Shown: piece by piece, positions 51,677 to 60,757 of the stretch
How the letters are laid out: each line of letters opens with the position of its first letter
Position numbering within the stretch: the first letter of the stretch is position 1
Source of the DNA: Acidobacteriota bacterium
GTDB taxonomy: Bacteria; Acidobacteriota; UBA4820
Length of the DNA: 64,000 nt
Assembly (NCBI GenBank): GCA_029559035.1
Contig: JAKQCT010000088.1
Location: 62,001 to 126,000 of the forward strand
Reading direction: 5' to 3'
Program-made: the position numbers and the translations under genes
The notes under the pieces: generated by a model
Seen by the model: only the letters and a program-made list of their open reading frames with translations
The model's database searches: none
Told to the model about the DNA's origin: nothing

Positions 51677-51705
51677 TTGAGGATATTGACGATTTGAGGT
51701 ATCCT
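51677..51705 (+). promoter_or_regulatory. Possible promoter for the zinc-ribbon/TPR gene
   Basis: TTGAGG (51677-51682), 17 bp, TATCCT (51700-51705), about 90 bp upstream of the ATG. Each hexamer is only four of six to consensus. Confidence 0.3.
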
Positions 51706-51793
51706 GTTCCATTGACCGGGAGCTTTCGGCAGCGGTTTTTAAGTTGCCGCGAAGTGCCGGAGGATCGCCGGTAGCGGAGCTGAAAAGGACATC

Positions 51794-52987
51794 ATGAAGG
51801 GAAAACACAGGACAAGCTTCATTTGCCAGAGCTGCGGAGCGTTGATAGACGCCCGTTCTCAGAGATGCGGGACATGCGGCCGCAACCCTGTGATCCAGAC
51901 TTCCTTCAGGGGGTCCGAGAGCGTTCATGGCCCGGACGGAGCCCCGGAGAAAAATCAATCGCGGTGCTCGGGGGAGTGCGACGAACTCAGGAGCCAGCAG
52001 TCACGCTTGCAGAAGGAGAACAGGTCCCTTGCTGCTTCTCTGGAAGAGCTGGAAAAGGAACTGATCGTGACGAAAGCCGGGCTCGAAACGCTTCTCGGTG
52101 AGCTTTGCGGCAGGAAGACGATCGACAGGAGAGGGTTCATCGGAAAATGGGCTTCCCAGGCCAAGAGCGATTTCAAGGGACTGCGGCTGAGGGAGCTCTT
52201 CCTGTCAAAAAAATGGGAGTTCCTTGGAGACAGCCCCGGAAAGAACGGATCGAAATACAGGTCGCTCATCGCAGGGGCGGAGAGCTTTTTCGCCGCGATG
52301 GAATGGGAGAAAGCCTATCCTCCGCTTGTCTCGGCGGAAGAACTCGCGGGAGAGAGTTTTCCGCTGGCCGCTTTCATGGCGAGGTTCGCCGCCGAAACGG
52401 GAAAATTCGCAGATGCAGTGAGGTACGCTTCCAAAGCTCTTGAAGAAAAGCCCCTTCCTCTGGAGACGATCAAGCTTGCCGCGCTTTCGAACCTGATGGC
52501 GGGAAACCCCGGGGAAGCGCGTAAGCTAGCGGACAGGTGGATCAGGGAAGCAGGCGAAGGTTACGAACCGCTCCTTTTCAAGGCATGCGTAAAGGCTTCC
52601 TCGGGCCGCTGGGACGAAGCCGGCAAGTACTGCGAGAAAGCCATCCGCAAGGATGAAGGGCTCATCCCCCGGCTGATCCTGGCGTTCTCCCTGCTCAGGC
52701 AAAAGAAGCGCGGCCCGGCAAAGAAGGTCCTCGACGCCGCTTCCGGTTTTTACCCCGCGAGCCCTGAAATAAAGCACATGCAGCACGCGCTTCACCTCCT
52801 CAACGGCGCCCTCGAGGAAGCGGTGACCGTGAGGTCCACTTTTCCCGAGGCCGAGGACGTCATCCTTTGCAGGAAAAGGGAGAAGCTGCTAAACGCCAAG
52901 AAGATCGAGAGATTTTTCGAAACTGTCGAACCCGACATGGAGATGGTGATGAGCGACCTGAACGCGGATAGGCCCTTTCCGGAGTAG
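51794..52987 (+). CDS. Zinc-ribbon, coiled-coil and TPR-like protein
   Basis: 397 residues. An N-terminal zinc ribbon has Cys11/Cys14 and Cys25/Cys28 (FICQSCGALIDARSQRCGTC). A coiled coil at about 55-100 (ELRSQQSRLQKENRSLAASL) follows. A helical repeat region (about 165-350) then shows TPR-like units such as AVRYASKALEEKPLPLETI and AGKYCEKAIRKDEGLIPRLI. No transmembrane segment; probably a cytoplasmic scaffold. The family is unknown to me. The phosphomutase gene follows after 26 bp. Confidence 0.78.
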   Translation: MKGKHRTSFICQSCGALIDARSQRCGTCGRNPVIQTSFRGSESVHGPDGAPEKNQSRCSGECDELRSQQSRLQKENRSLAASLEELEKELIVTKAGLETLLGELCGRKTIDRRGFIGKWASQAKSDFKGLRLRELFLSKKWEFLGDSPGKNGSKYRSLIAGAESFFAAMEWEKAYPPLVSAEELAGESFPLAAFMARFAAETGKFADAVRYASKALEEKPLPLETIKLAALSNLMAGNPGEARKLADRWIREAGEGYEPLLFKACVKASSGRWDEAGKYCEKAIRKDEGLIPRLILAFSLLRQKKRGPAKKVLDAASGFYPASPEIKHMQHALHLLNGALEEAVTVRSTFPEAEDVILCRKREKLLNAKKIERFFETVEPDMEMVMSDLNADRPFPE

Positions 52988-53013
52988 GCGCTCGTCTTTG
53001 CATGGAGAAGAAG

Positions 53014-54432
53014 ATGAACAACGTGATCAAGTTCGGTACCGACGGCTGGAGGGGGGTCATAGCCGACAACTACACATTCGAGAACCTCAGGATGGTCGCC
53101 CAGGCCGTGGCGGACTACATCGACTACAAGGGGGAGAGCAAGGAGGTCGCGGTAGGCTTCGACAGGAGGTTCTTTTCCGAAGATTTCGCCAGGACCGCCG
53201 CCGAGGTGCTCGCGGGCAACGGAATAACCGTGTTCCTCAGCCCGGCTGCCTGCCCGACTCCCCACGTTTCGTATTTCGTCAAGAAGCGGCAGATTCCCCT
53301 GGGAATAGTGATAACCGCAAGCCACAACAATTTCAGGTACAACGGCTTCAAGATAAAGGAGCGCTTCGGCGGCAGCGCTTTTCCGGAAACCACCAGGGCG
53401 GTCGAGGACTGCATCGGCAAGAATCCCGTGAGGAGCATGCCCTTCAGGGAGGCGAAGAAGCAGGAGAAAATCATAGAGACGCCGCTTAACGAAGGGTACT
53501 ACGACCTGCTCGAATCGCTCGTAGATCTCTCCCTGATAAGGAGCTCCGGCCTGAAGATCGTGGTCGACTCCATGAACGGCGTCTGCGGGTTCGACCTCGA
53601 ACACCTCATCAAGAGCCAGACCTGCTCCGTGACCACTCTGCGCGGAGAGAGGGACCCCCTGTTCGGAGGGCTGGCGCCGGAGCCGAAAGAGGAATACCTG
53701 GGGCTGCTGGCCTCCAGCGTGAAGAACGAAGGGGCGCTCGTCGGGCTCGCGAACGACGGCGACGGCGACAGGACTTCGGGGGTCCACGGCGACGGAGGCT
53801 TCTTCTCGCCGCTGGAGATGATCGCCCTGCTGGCGCTCTACATGATCGAGGAGAAGGGGATGAAGGGCCTGCTGGCCACCAACAACGCCAACACCCTCTA
53901 CCTCAAAAAGATAGCGGACGATCACGGACTGCCCTGCGCCAACACGCCCGTCGGGTTCAAGTACATCGCCGAGCTGATGATGAAGGAATCGCTCCTTATC
54001 GGCGGGGAAGAGAGCGGAGGCATAACTTTTCAGGGATTTCTCCCCGAAAGGGACGGGATACTCATAGACCTGATCCTGTGCGAGATGCTCGCGAAGACTA
54101 GGAAGACCACCAGGCAGCTTCTCAGGGAGCTCTACGACCGCTACGGTGAGTTCCATTTCAGGAGGAAGGATTTCGCGGTGGAGCCCGAGAAAGGGATCAG
54201 GCAGGTGAAGAACCTGGCCGCCCGGCCGCCGAAGGAACTTTGCGGCAAGAAAGTCGTGGACGTGAACAGCCTCGACGGGACGAAACTGTTCCTCGAAGGT
54301 GGCGCGTGGATCCTTTTCCGACAGTCCGGCACGGAACCCGCCCTCAGGATCTACACCGAAATGCCTTCCGTCTGGGAGCTCGACGAAGTTATCTCGCAGG
54401 GCATGAAAGCTCTCGGCGAAGCCGACCAGTGA
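53014..54432 (+). CDS. Phosphoglucomutase/phosphomannomutase-family enzyme
   Basis: 472 residues from ATG 53014, preferred over ATG 53002 because GGAG at 53004-53007 is correctly spaced. The alpha-D-phosphohexomutase family moves a phosphate between C1 and C6 of hexoses. Catalytic Ser103 is in ITASHNNFRYNG (usually TASHNP). The metal-binding loop is NDGDGDRTSG, the sugar-binding loop is GGEESGG and the phosphate-binding loop is RQSGTEPALRIY. All four functional loops are present. Substrate (glucose, mannose or glucosamine phosphate) cannot be decided. It may feed the UDP-sugar genes at 58511-60753. Confidence 0.9.
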   Translation: MNNVIKFGTDGWRGVIADNYTFENLRMVAQAVADYIDYKGESKEVAVGFDRRFFSEDFARTAAEVLAGNGITVFLSPAACPTPHVSYFVKKRQIPLGIVITASHNNFRYNGFKIKERFGGSAFPETTRAVEDCIGKNPVRSMPFREAKKQEKIIETPLNEGYYDLLESLVDLSLIRSSGLKIVVDSMNGVCGFDLEHLIKSQTCSVTTLRGERDPLFGGLAPEPKEEYLGLLASSVKNEGALVGLANDGDGDRTSGVHGDGGFFSPLEMIALLALYMIEEKGMKGLLATNNANTLYLKKIADDHGLPCANTPVGFKYIAELMMKESLLIGGEESGGITFQGFLPERDGILIDLILCEMLAKTRKTTRQLLRELYDRYGEFHFRRKDFAVEPEKGIRQVKNLAARPPKELCGKKVVDVNSLDGTKLFLEGGAWILFRQSGTEPALRIYTEMPSVWELDEVISQGMKALGEADQ

Positions 54433-54506
54433 ACGGGTTCCAGCCCTGGATTTTCATTACATTGACTCCTCTCCGCTACAGGGAGAGGTTCGGAGGTTCG
54501 AATATC

Positions 54507-55859
54507 ATGAGACGATTCCTGTTTGTAATGGTCATGGCCCTTTGCGTGTTCCCGCTCTGCGCCCAGTCGCTGGCGGGATACGTGGCGGATTACCGCGCCG
54601 CATCGCCGGCTCTCTCGGAAGGCGGGTCGTGGACCCTTCCCGTGGTCTTTGAAGGGGCTGGGTTCGTAAAGGTCCATCTTTCCGCGGTTTCTCTCGGAGA
54701 AGGTGAAAGGATAGATGTTTTTCGCGGAGGGGATCACGGAAAGGCCGTTTTTAGTCTCAAAGGCCCTTTCACCGGCGATTTCTGGCTTCCCTCGGTGGAC
54801 GGAGAGGCGGCGCTTGTCCGGATGTTTTCGGCCGGAAGAGCATCGTTTTCCGTCGACAGGGTTGGAGTGGGATTATCCGAGATAAGCGGTGCCGGAAGCC
54901 CGGAAAGAGTTTGCGGCAACGACGACCGCCAGGACCCCGCCTGCAGCGACGCGGTTCTCAGGGGCATCGGGGACAAGGTTGGCAGGATAATGTTCGAGGC
55001 GAACGGCACCCTCCATTTCTGCACGGGGTTCCTCGCAGGGCCGGACGGGCTTTTCGTGACCGCCCAGCACTGTATCTACGACGCCGCGACGGCAGCGAGC
55101 GCAGAGGTCAGGTGGAAATTCGAGAAGACGTCGTGCGGCGGGAACGAGGAGGCTTACGACACCGTCTCGGCGGGTTGCCAGCTTGTAATGGAAGATTACA
55201 ATACCGACCTTGCACTCATCAGGTTCTCTTACGACAATCCCGCCTCTAGATACGGGTACCTGACGCTGGACGACAGGGAGCCGGTCAAGGACGAGGTGGT
55301 CTGGATCCCCCAGCACCCGATGGGCGGAGTCAAGAAGTTCGCCGTCCATAGCGACGCCGACGGAGGTGCTACCGTCCTGGCCAAGAGCCTTGCCGGGGTA
55401 AAGACTGCTCAGGCGATAGGTTACAACCTGGATGTCGAGGCAGGTTCTTCAGGGTCTCCGGTGCTGGATTCTGACAACGAGGTGATCGCCATGCACGTCT
55501 TCACTGCACTTGACGACGACTGCGAGAACCCGGATCTCAACAGGGGCATCAGGACGGATGTCCTCTATCCTCTGATCGAGCCATACCTGGCCACCTGTTC
55601 AGGAACTCCTCCCGTAATAGTCAAACTGAAATACGTTTCCTCGGAAAGGTCTTTCAAGCTCAACGGCAGCGGTTTCACCGAAGACACGGTCGTGCTCGTG
55701 GACGGCGTCGTGCAGAACACGAAGCTCAAAAAGAACGGCAGGCTGGTGGGTTACATGTACGAAAAGGTCCTCAGGGGGGACACGGTGAAGGTCAGGGTGT
55801 TCTGCCCCGACACGGGGTGCAAGAGCGACGAGGTGTCGTACACCCGTCCGTGGCGATGA
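54507..55859 (+). CDS. Secreted trypsin-like serine protease with C-terminal IPT-like domain
   Basis: 450 residues from ATG 54507 (GGAGG at about 54492-54496); a longer frame from 54240 lies inside the mutase gene and was rejected. The signal peptide ends near PLCAQ (about 20). An N-terminal beta domain (about 25-125) resembles pre-peptidase sandwich domains. The protease domain has His188 (VTAQHCIYD), Asp234 (NTDLALIRF) and Ser315 (EAGSSGSPVL), a complete triad with the Lys-endopeptidase-like GSSGSP motif. The last 75 residues (SFKLNGSGFTEDTVVLVDG) look like an IPT/TIG domain, as in the protein at 21551-23077. Confidence 0.88.
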   Translation: MRRFLFVMVMALCVFPLCAQSLAGYVADYRAASPALSEGGSWTLPVVFEGAGFVKVHLSAVSLGEGERIDVFRGGDHGKAVFSLKGPFTGDFWLPSVDGEAALVRMFSAGRASFSVDRVGVGLSEISGAGSPERVCGNDDRQDPACSDAVLRGIGDKVGRIMFEANGTLHFCTGFLAGPDGLFVTAQHCIYDAATAASAEVRWKFEKTSCGGNEEAYDTVSAGCQLVMEDYNTDLALIRFSYDNPASRYGYLTLDDREPVKDEVVWIPQHPMGGVKKFAVHSDADGGATVLAKSLAGVKTAQAIGYNLDVEAGSSGSPVLDSDNEVIAMHVFTALDDDCENPDLNRGIRTDVLYPLIEPYLATCSGTPPVIVKLKYVSSERSFKLNGSGFTEDTVVLVDGVVQNTKLKKNGRLVGYMYEKVLRGDTVKVRVFCPDTGCKSDEVSYTRPWR

Positions 55860-55865
55860 GCTGAG

Positions 55866-56624
55866 ATGGCGTTCCAGGGAGCGAAGAAAAGGATCGAAAC
55901 TCTGGGAGGCATCTCACTTCTGGCTTCGAGGACCGTGAGGAGCCTTTTTTCTTCGCGTCCCGAATTTCCGCAGATCTCCTACCAGATGGTCCTCATGGGC
56001 TACCAGTCGCTCTCCATAGTCATAATAACCGCCCTTTTCATCGGCATGGTCCTCGCCATCCAGACGGCATATTCCCTTGAGGCTTTCGGGGCCAAGCTCT
56101 ACATCGGGGAGGTCATATCGCTGTCCATGACCAGGGAACTGGGGCCGGTTCTCATAAGCATAATGGTGGGAGGAAGGGTCGGCGCGGGCATAACGGCGGA
56201 GCTCGGAACGATGAAGGTCACGGAGCAGATCGACGCCCTGAGGTCGATGGGGGCGGATCCCGTGAGGAAGCTGGTATGCCCGAGGATGTACGCGTTCGTG
56301 CTCACTCTCCCGATGCTTGTCCTTATCGCGGACGCCCTCGGCGTACTGGGCGGAATGATAATATCCGTCATGCAGCTGGACATATCGGCGAGATTCTATC
56401 TGGAACATGTCTTCAGGATCCTCAAGTTCAACGACATCTTCTCGGGGCTTGGGAAGACTTTCTTCTTCGCCACCTTCGTGACACTGATCAGCTGCTACAA
56501 CGGCTTCCAGGCGGAAGGGGGAGCCGACGGCGTGGGGAGGGCCACCACTTACACGGTCGTTCTCTCTTCAATTGTGATACTGATCTCGAACTTCTTCCTT
56601 ACGAAACTGTTCCTGACGCTGTAG
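55866..56624 (+). CDS. mlaE: MlaE-family lipid transport permease
   Basis: 252 residues and about five transmembrane helices. The MlaE signature is complete: FIGMVLAIQTAYSLEAFGAK, then MTRELGPVLISIMVGGRVGA and GITAELGTMKVTEQIDALRS. MlaE forms a dimer in the inner membrane that, with MlaF and MlaD, moves phospholipids between the inner and outer membranes. It starts the mlaE-mlaF-mlaD cluster, 6 bp after the protease stop. No mlaB or mlaC is present, which is common outside Proteobacteria. Confidence 0.94.
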   Translation: MAFQGAKKRIETLGGISLLASRTVRSLFSSRPEFPQISYQMVLMGYQSLSIVIITALFIGMVLAIQTAYSLEAFGAKLYIGEVISLSMTRELGPVLISIMVGGRVGAGITAELGTMKVTEQIDALRSMGADPVRKLVCPRMYAFVLTLPMLVLIADALGVLGGMIISVMQLDISARFYLEHVFRILKFNDIFSGLGKTFFFATFVTLISCYNGFQAEGGADGVGRATTYTVVLSSIVILISNFFLTKLFLTL

Positions 56625-56629
56625 CCGAC

Positions 56630-57361
56630 ATGAAAGACCTGATCTCATACAAGGGCATCGAGAAAGCCTTCGGAAAAAAAGAGGTCCTTGAAGGCATCGA
56701 CCTGTCAGTCGGAAAAGGGGAAACCCTCGTCATCCTCGGAGGATCCGGGAGCGGCAAGTCGGTCCTGCTGAAGATCACGATCGGCCTAATGTACCCGGAC
56801 GCGGGACGCCTCCTCATCGACGGAGAGGACGCCACGGATTACGGCGAGCGGGAATGGCTGGAGGTCCGAAAGAAGATCTCCTACATGTTCCAGTGGGGAG
56901 CCCTTTTCGATTCCATGAACGTCTACGACAACGTCGCTTTTCCGCTCCGCGAGCAGAGGGTCGACGAGGCGCAGATCAAGGAAAGGATATCGGACGCCCT
57001 GGACACGCTCGGACTGGAGGGCACGGAAGCGGTTTTTCCGCACGACCTTTCGGGAGGCATGAGGAAAAGGGTCGCCCTCGCCAGGTCGATCATCTCCAAG
57101 CCGGAGTGCATACTCTACGACGAACCCACGGCAGGGTTGGACCCGGTGACCTCGGACCAGATAAACAGCCTGATCAGGAAGACCCAGGAAAAATTCCACG
57201 TCACGTCGGTCGTGGTGACCCACGACATCCGTTCCATGGCGTTCGTGGCCGACAAGGTGGCTTTCCTTTACGAGGGAAGGATCGCCTTCTCGGGAACCCT
57301 TGAAGAAGCGAAGAAAAGCGTTCACCCGGTTCTAAAGGAATACCTTTCAGGGAGGGTGTGA
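56630..57361 (+). CDS. mlaF: MlaF-family lipid transport ATPase
   Basis: 243 residues from ATG 56630, 5 bp after the mlaE stop. Walker A is GGSGSGKSV, the signature is LSGGMRKRVALARSI (typical of the MlaF/TGD3 family) and Walker B is CILYDEPTAGLDPV. The MFQWGALFDSMNVYDNVAF stretch is an MlaF hallmark. It provides energy to MlaE; the stop lies 1 bp before mlaD. Confidence 0.94.
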   Translation: MKDLISYKGIEKAFGKKEVLEGIDLSVGKGETLVILGGSGSGKSVLLKITIGLMYPDAGRLLIDGEDATDYGEREWLEVRKKISYMFQWGALFDSMNVYDNVAFPLREQRVDEAQIKERISDALDTLGLEGTEAVFPHDLSGGMRKRVALARSIISKPECILYDEPTAGLDPVTSDQINSLIRKTQEKFHVTSVVVTHDIRSMAFVADKVAFLYEGRIAFSGTLEEAKKSVHPVLKEYLSGRV

Positions 57362-57362
57362 C

Positions 57363-58514
57363 ATGAAACCCGAAAACAGGGACAACCTCTACAAGATAGG
57401 ATTGATGGTGGCGGTCGCGCTGATCGTTGTCGGGCTCGCGATAGCGGGGATAACGAGCAAGCAGAGGCTCTTCGAGAGGAAGGCGGAGTATTTCACCTTC
57501 TTTCCCGACGCTTCCGGACTGAAAGAGGGAAGCAGCGTCTGGTTCCAGGGGGTCGAAGTCGGCTACGTTTCCAAGCTCGATTTCTCCGAGGACAGCGACA
57601 ACACGACCGTGAAGGTCACATACCGCATATCGTCCAAGCTCCTCCCGCGGATCAACGGCGACACCAGGGCGATAATAAAGAGCCTCGGGCTCCTCGGGGA
57701 CAAGTTCATCAGCCTTGAAAAAGTGCCCGGCGAGACAGGCAATCCCCAGAACCTGCTCCCGGGTTCGGAAATAAAGAACTACGCGCCCGTCAGCCTGCGC
57801 GAGCTCGGACAGGGCGCCCAGGACATCATGGCGACCCTCAACGAACTGAACAAGAACATGAACGCCCTGGTCGTCCAGGCGCAGAAAGGCGGAGGCCCGG
57901 TCTCGAGGCTTCTCAGCGACCAGCAGCTGGGCAACGAGATGATCGAGCACACGAGGCGGATCCTTGAAGACCTCGAGAAGATCACCAAAAGGCTCGACGA
58001 AGGGCGGGGGCTCGCCGGTGGGCTGATGGCTCAGGACGGCGGGAGCGACAAGGCCGCCAGGGACCTCAGGGATTCCATTGAAGAGCTCAACAAGCTCCTT
58101 GCCGGAATCAACGAGGGAAAAGGAGTCCTGGGACTCCTGGTGACGGAACTCGACGACGGAAGGGACGCAAGGCAGTCGATGGTCGACTTTTTCGCCGCGC
58201 TGTCGGTCTTCTCGAAATCGCTCGAGGATTCTGATTCGCTTCTGCACAAGCTCGTGGTCGACGAAGAGTACGGCAGGGAGATGGCGGAGCGCCTCATATC
58301 GATAAACCGCTCGCTCGACGAGATCCTGAAGAAGGTCGAGAAGGGAGAGGGAACGGTCGGCGGGCTTGTCAACGATCCGTCCGTGTACAAGTCGCTTTCG
58401 GCGGCTGCGGAGGGGATACAGAAGTCCGGCATCGTGAAATGGTACATCGAGAAGAAGGCGCGTGAAGCCGCCGAAGCGGAGAAAAAGGCGGAAGAGGAGA
58501 AGAAACAGCAATGA
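57363..58514 (+). CDS. mlaD: MlaD/MCE-domain lipid-binding protein
   Basis: 383 residues. An N-terminal transmembrane helix (about 9-30) is followed by one MCE domain (about 38-125) with FFPDASGLKEGSSVWFQGVE and the SLGLLGDKFISL strand. A long helical region (about 140-370) with heptad-like repeats then follows (LNELNKNMNALVVQAQ). Single MCE domains form hexameric rings that pass lipids; the long helical tail may extend across the periplasm, as in other tunnel-forming MCE proteins. The stop overlaps the next ATG (ATGA), although that gene is for sugar metabolism. Confidence 0.93.
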   Translation: MKPENRDNLYKIGLMVAVALIVVGLAIAGITSKQRLFERKAEYFTFFPDASGLKEGSSVWFQGVEVGYVSKLDFSEDSDNTTVKVTYRISSKLLPRINGDTRAIIKSLGLLGDKFISLEKVPGETGNPQNLLPGSEIKNYAPVSLRELGQGAQDIMATLNELNKNMNALVVQAQKGGGPVSRLLSDQQLGNEMIEHTRRILEDLEKITKRLDEGRGLAGGLMAQDGGSDKAARDLRDSIEELNKLLAGINEGKGVLGLLVTELDDGRDARQSMVDFFAALSVFSKSLEDSDSLLHKLVVDEEYGREMAERLISINRSLDEILKKVEKGEGTVGGLVNDPSVYKSLSAAAEGIQKSGIVKWYIEKKAREAAEAEKKAEEEKKQQ

Positions 58515-59461
58515 AGATACTTCTAACGGGCGCTGCGGGGTTCATCGGGTCCAACCTCTGCGAAGCACTCCTGAAAAGGGGAGACCACGTCGTCGCGGTC
58601 GACTCGTTCGATCCCTATTACGACAGGGAGATCAAGGAGAGGAACATCGCGGGCCTTCGCGGCCAGAACGGATTCAACTTTGTCGAAATGGACCTCAGGG
58701 AGAAAGCGGGGGTCAGGGCGCTGCTCGACGAGGGGTTCGACGTCGTTGTCCATCTCGCGGGCCGCGGCGGGGTGAGGAGGTCGATACAAGAGCCGGAATC
58801 ATACCTGGAGCTGAACTACCTGGCGACATTGAGGCTCCTCGAGGCGATGAAGGAAACATCCCAGAAGAAGATCGTTTTCGCCTCCACCTCGAGCATTTAC
58901 GGCGACCGGAGCAAGGTCCCGTTCCGGGAGGAGGAACGGGCCGACTGGCCGATCTCGCCTTATTCGGCCACGAAAAAAGCTTGCGAGACGATGCTTTTCA
59001 CATATCATCACCTTTACGATTTCCAGGTCTACGCGCTCCGCTTCTTCACCGTCTACGGCCCGAGGCAGCGGCCCGACATGGCGATATACAAGCTCGTCAG
59101 GTCGATAGTCAGCGAAGAGACCTTCGAGAGGTACGGCGACGGAAAGACCGAACGCGATTACACCTACGTGGACGACATAGTGGCCGGAGTCATCAGGGCC
59201 GCGGAGAGGGTGGCGGGATATGAGATAATCAACATCGGAGGGTCCAATACCGTCCAGCTCCAGAGGCTCATCAGCCTCGCCGAGGAGATAATCGGGAAGA
59301 AGGCGGTGATAATTGAAAAGCCTCTCCCTGAAGGAGACGTCTACAGGACTTACGCGGACGTGTCGAAAGCCGCTAATCTGATAGATTTTGAACCAAAGGT
59401 CAGGATAGAAAAAGGACTTGAGAAATTCGTCAAATGGTATCTGAAGGAGCATAAAAAATGA
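58511..59461 (+). CDS. NAD-dependent nucleotide-sugar epimerase (UDP-glucuronate 4-epimerase-like)
   Basis: 316 residues of the extended short-chain dehydrogenase family. The NAD-binding GAAGFIGSN is at the N-terminus and the catalytic Tyr151/Lys155 lie in PYSATKKACE, with SSIYGDRSKVPF before them. RFFTVYGPRQRPDMAI is typical of UDP-glucuronate epimerases. It most likely interconverts UDP-glucuronate and UDP-galacturonate. The adjacent UDP-glucose dehydrogenase would supply that substrate, so the pair likely makes uronic acids for envelope polysaccharide. It overlaps both neighbours by 4 bp. Confidence 0.88.
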   Translation: MKILLTGAAGFIGSNLCEALLKRGDHVVAVDSFDPYYDREIKERNIAGLRGQNGFNFVEMDLREKAGVRALLDEGFDVVVHLAGRGGVRRSIQEPESYLELNYLATLRLLEAMKETSQKKIVFASTSSIYGDRSKVPFREEERADWPISPYSATKKACETMLFTYHHLYDFQVYALRFFTVYGPRQRPDMAIYKLVRSIVSEETFERYGDGKTERDYTYVDDIVAGVIRAAERVAGYEIINIGGSNTVQLQRLISLAEEIIGKKAVIIEKPLPEGDVYRTYADVSKAANLIDFEPKVRIEKGLEKFVKWYLKEHKK

Positions 59462-60753
59462 AAGTGGTAGTGATAGGAACGGGATACGTGGGCCTGGTGA
59501 CGGGAGCGTGCCTCTCGGAATACGGGCTCTCTGTTACATGCGTCGACCTCGACAGCGACAAGATCTCCAGGCTCAGGAAGAACGAGATGCCCATCTACGA
59601 ACCCGGCCTCAAAGAGATCGTCGAGAAGAACCAGAAGGCCGGAAGGCTCTCTTTCGAAGTGAACGGCGAAAGATCCATCTCCGAGGCCGACGTCGTCTTC
59701 CTGGCGGTAGGAACCCCGCCCCTCCCGGACGGATCCGCCGACATGAAGTACGTTTACGAGGCGGTGCGGACGTTTTCGAGGAACCATCGATCCTACCAGG
59801 TTCTGGTCACCAAGAGCACAGTGCCGGTCGGCACGGGCGCCAGGCTCGAAGAGATAATGATGGAAAACCATTCCGGGGACACGTTCGCCGTGGCCAGCAA
59901 CCCCGAATTCCTCAGGGAAGGCTGCGCCGTCGCCGATTTCATGAACCCCGACAGGATAGTAATCGGGTGCAACGACCCCAAGGGGCTCAAGGTCCTGCTC
60001 GATCTATACGAACCGATGAGAAAGGCCAACGCGCCCATCCTGGTGACCGACAGGGCATCTTCGGAGCTTATCAAGTACGCCTCGAACGCTTTCCTCTCGG
60101 TTAAGATATCGTTCGTCAACGAGCTCTCGAGGCTCGCCGAGAAGGTCGGCGCGGACATAGCGAGCGTCGCCCAGGGGATGGGAATGGACAAGAGGATTGG
60201 GCCGGCGTTCCTACTGCCCGGGCCGGGGTACGGAGGTTCGTGCTTCCCCAAGGACACCAAGGCCCTGCTCGACACTTCCAGGGCGTTCGGTTCGCCGTTG
60301 AGGCTCGTGGACGCGGCCGAGCAGGCGAACAGGGAGCAGGTGGAATTCGCCGCGGGCAAAGTGCTGGCGGCTGCCGGGGGGGAGAAAAAGACCGCGGCGC
60401 TTCTAGGCCTGGCGTTCAAGGGCGGCACGGACGACGTGAGGGAATCTCCCGCGCTCAAGATCGCCGAAATACTCATGAGCAAGGGGATAGCCGTAAAGGC
60501 TTATGACCCCGAAGCTTCCGCGAACGCCCTCAGGGAGGTTCCCGGGCTCGATGTCGTCGGGTCGGCCGCGGAAGCGGCGAAGGACGCCGACATGCTCGTC
60601 ATCGCGACGGAGTGGAACGAGTTCAAAACCCTGGATCTCCCGAGGCTGAAAGAGATAATGAAGAGCCCGGTGATAATCGACCTCAGGAACCTTCTCGATC
60701 CGAACCATTGCCGCGAGCTCGGCTTCGCCTATACAGGCATAGGCAGAGCCTGA
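59458..60753 (+). CDS. ugd: UDP-glucose 6-dehydrogenase
   Basis: 431 residues. The enzyme oxidises UDP-glucose to UDP-glucuronate with two NAD+. The Rossmann motif VVVIGTGYVGLVTGACLSE starts the protein. The catalytic Cys262 lies in GPGYGGSCFPKDTKAL. TKSTVPVGTGARL and SNPEFLREGCAVADFMNPDR are family signatures. Length is usual for the single-domain bacterial enzyme. Its ATG overlaps the epimerase stop. Confidence 0.95.
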   Translation: MKVVVIGTGYVGLVTGACLSEYGLSVTCVDLDSDKISRLRKNEMPIYEPGLKEIVEKNQKAGRLSFEVNGERSISEADVVFLAVGTPPLPDGSADMKYVYEAVRTFSRNHRSYQVLVTKSTVPVGTGARLEEIMMENHSGDTFAVASNPEFLREGCAVADFMNPDRIVIGCNDPKGLKVLLDLYEPMRKANAPILVTDRASSELIKYASNAFLSVKISFVNELSRLAEKVGADIASVAQGMGMDKRIGPAFLLPGPGYGGSCFPKDTKALLDTSRAFGSPLRLVDAAEQANREQVEFAAGKVLAAAGGEKKTAALLGLAFKGGTDDVRESPALKIAEILMSKGIAVKAYDPEASANALREVPGLDVVGSAAEAAKDADMLVIATEWNEFKTLDLPRLKEIMKSPVIIDLRNLLDPNHCRELGFAYTGIGRA

Positions 60754-60757
60754 AACG

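Noticed and set aside
52792-54156. 454-residue minus-strand open frame
   Set aside because: Shadow of the phosphohexomutase, whose four catalytic loops are all present on the plus strand.
54468-54488. CCTCTCC/GGAGAGG hairpin before the protease
   Set aside because: Short stem with no T-tract and overlapping the ribosome-binding region; not supported as a terminator.
56276-56629. Extended N-terminus for MlaF
   Set aside because: It is out of frame within mlaE; the ATPase clearly begins at 56630.
57201-58511. 436-residue minus-strand open frame
   Set aside because: Shadow of mlaD; no ribosome-binding site or known domain, and the plus-strand gene is certain.
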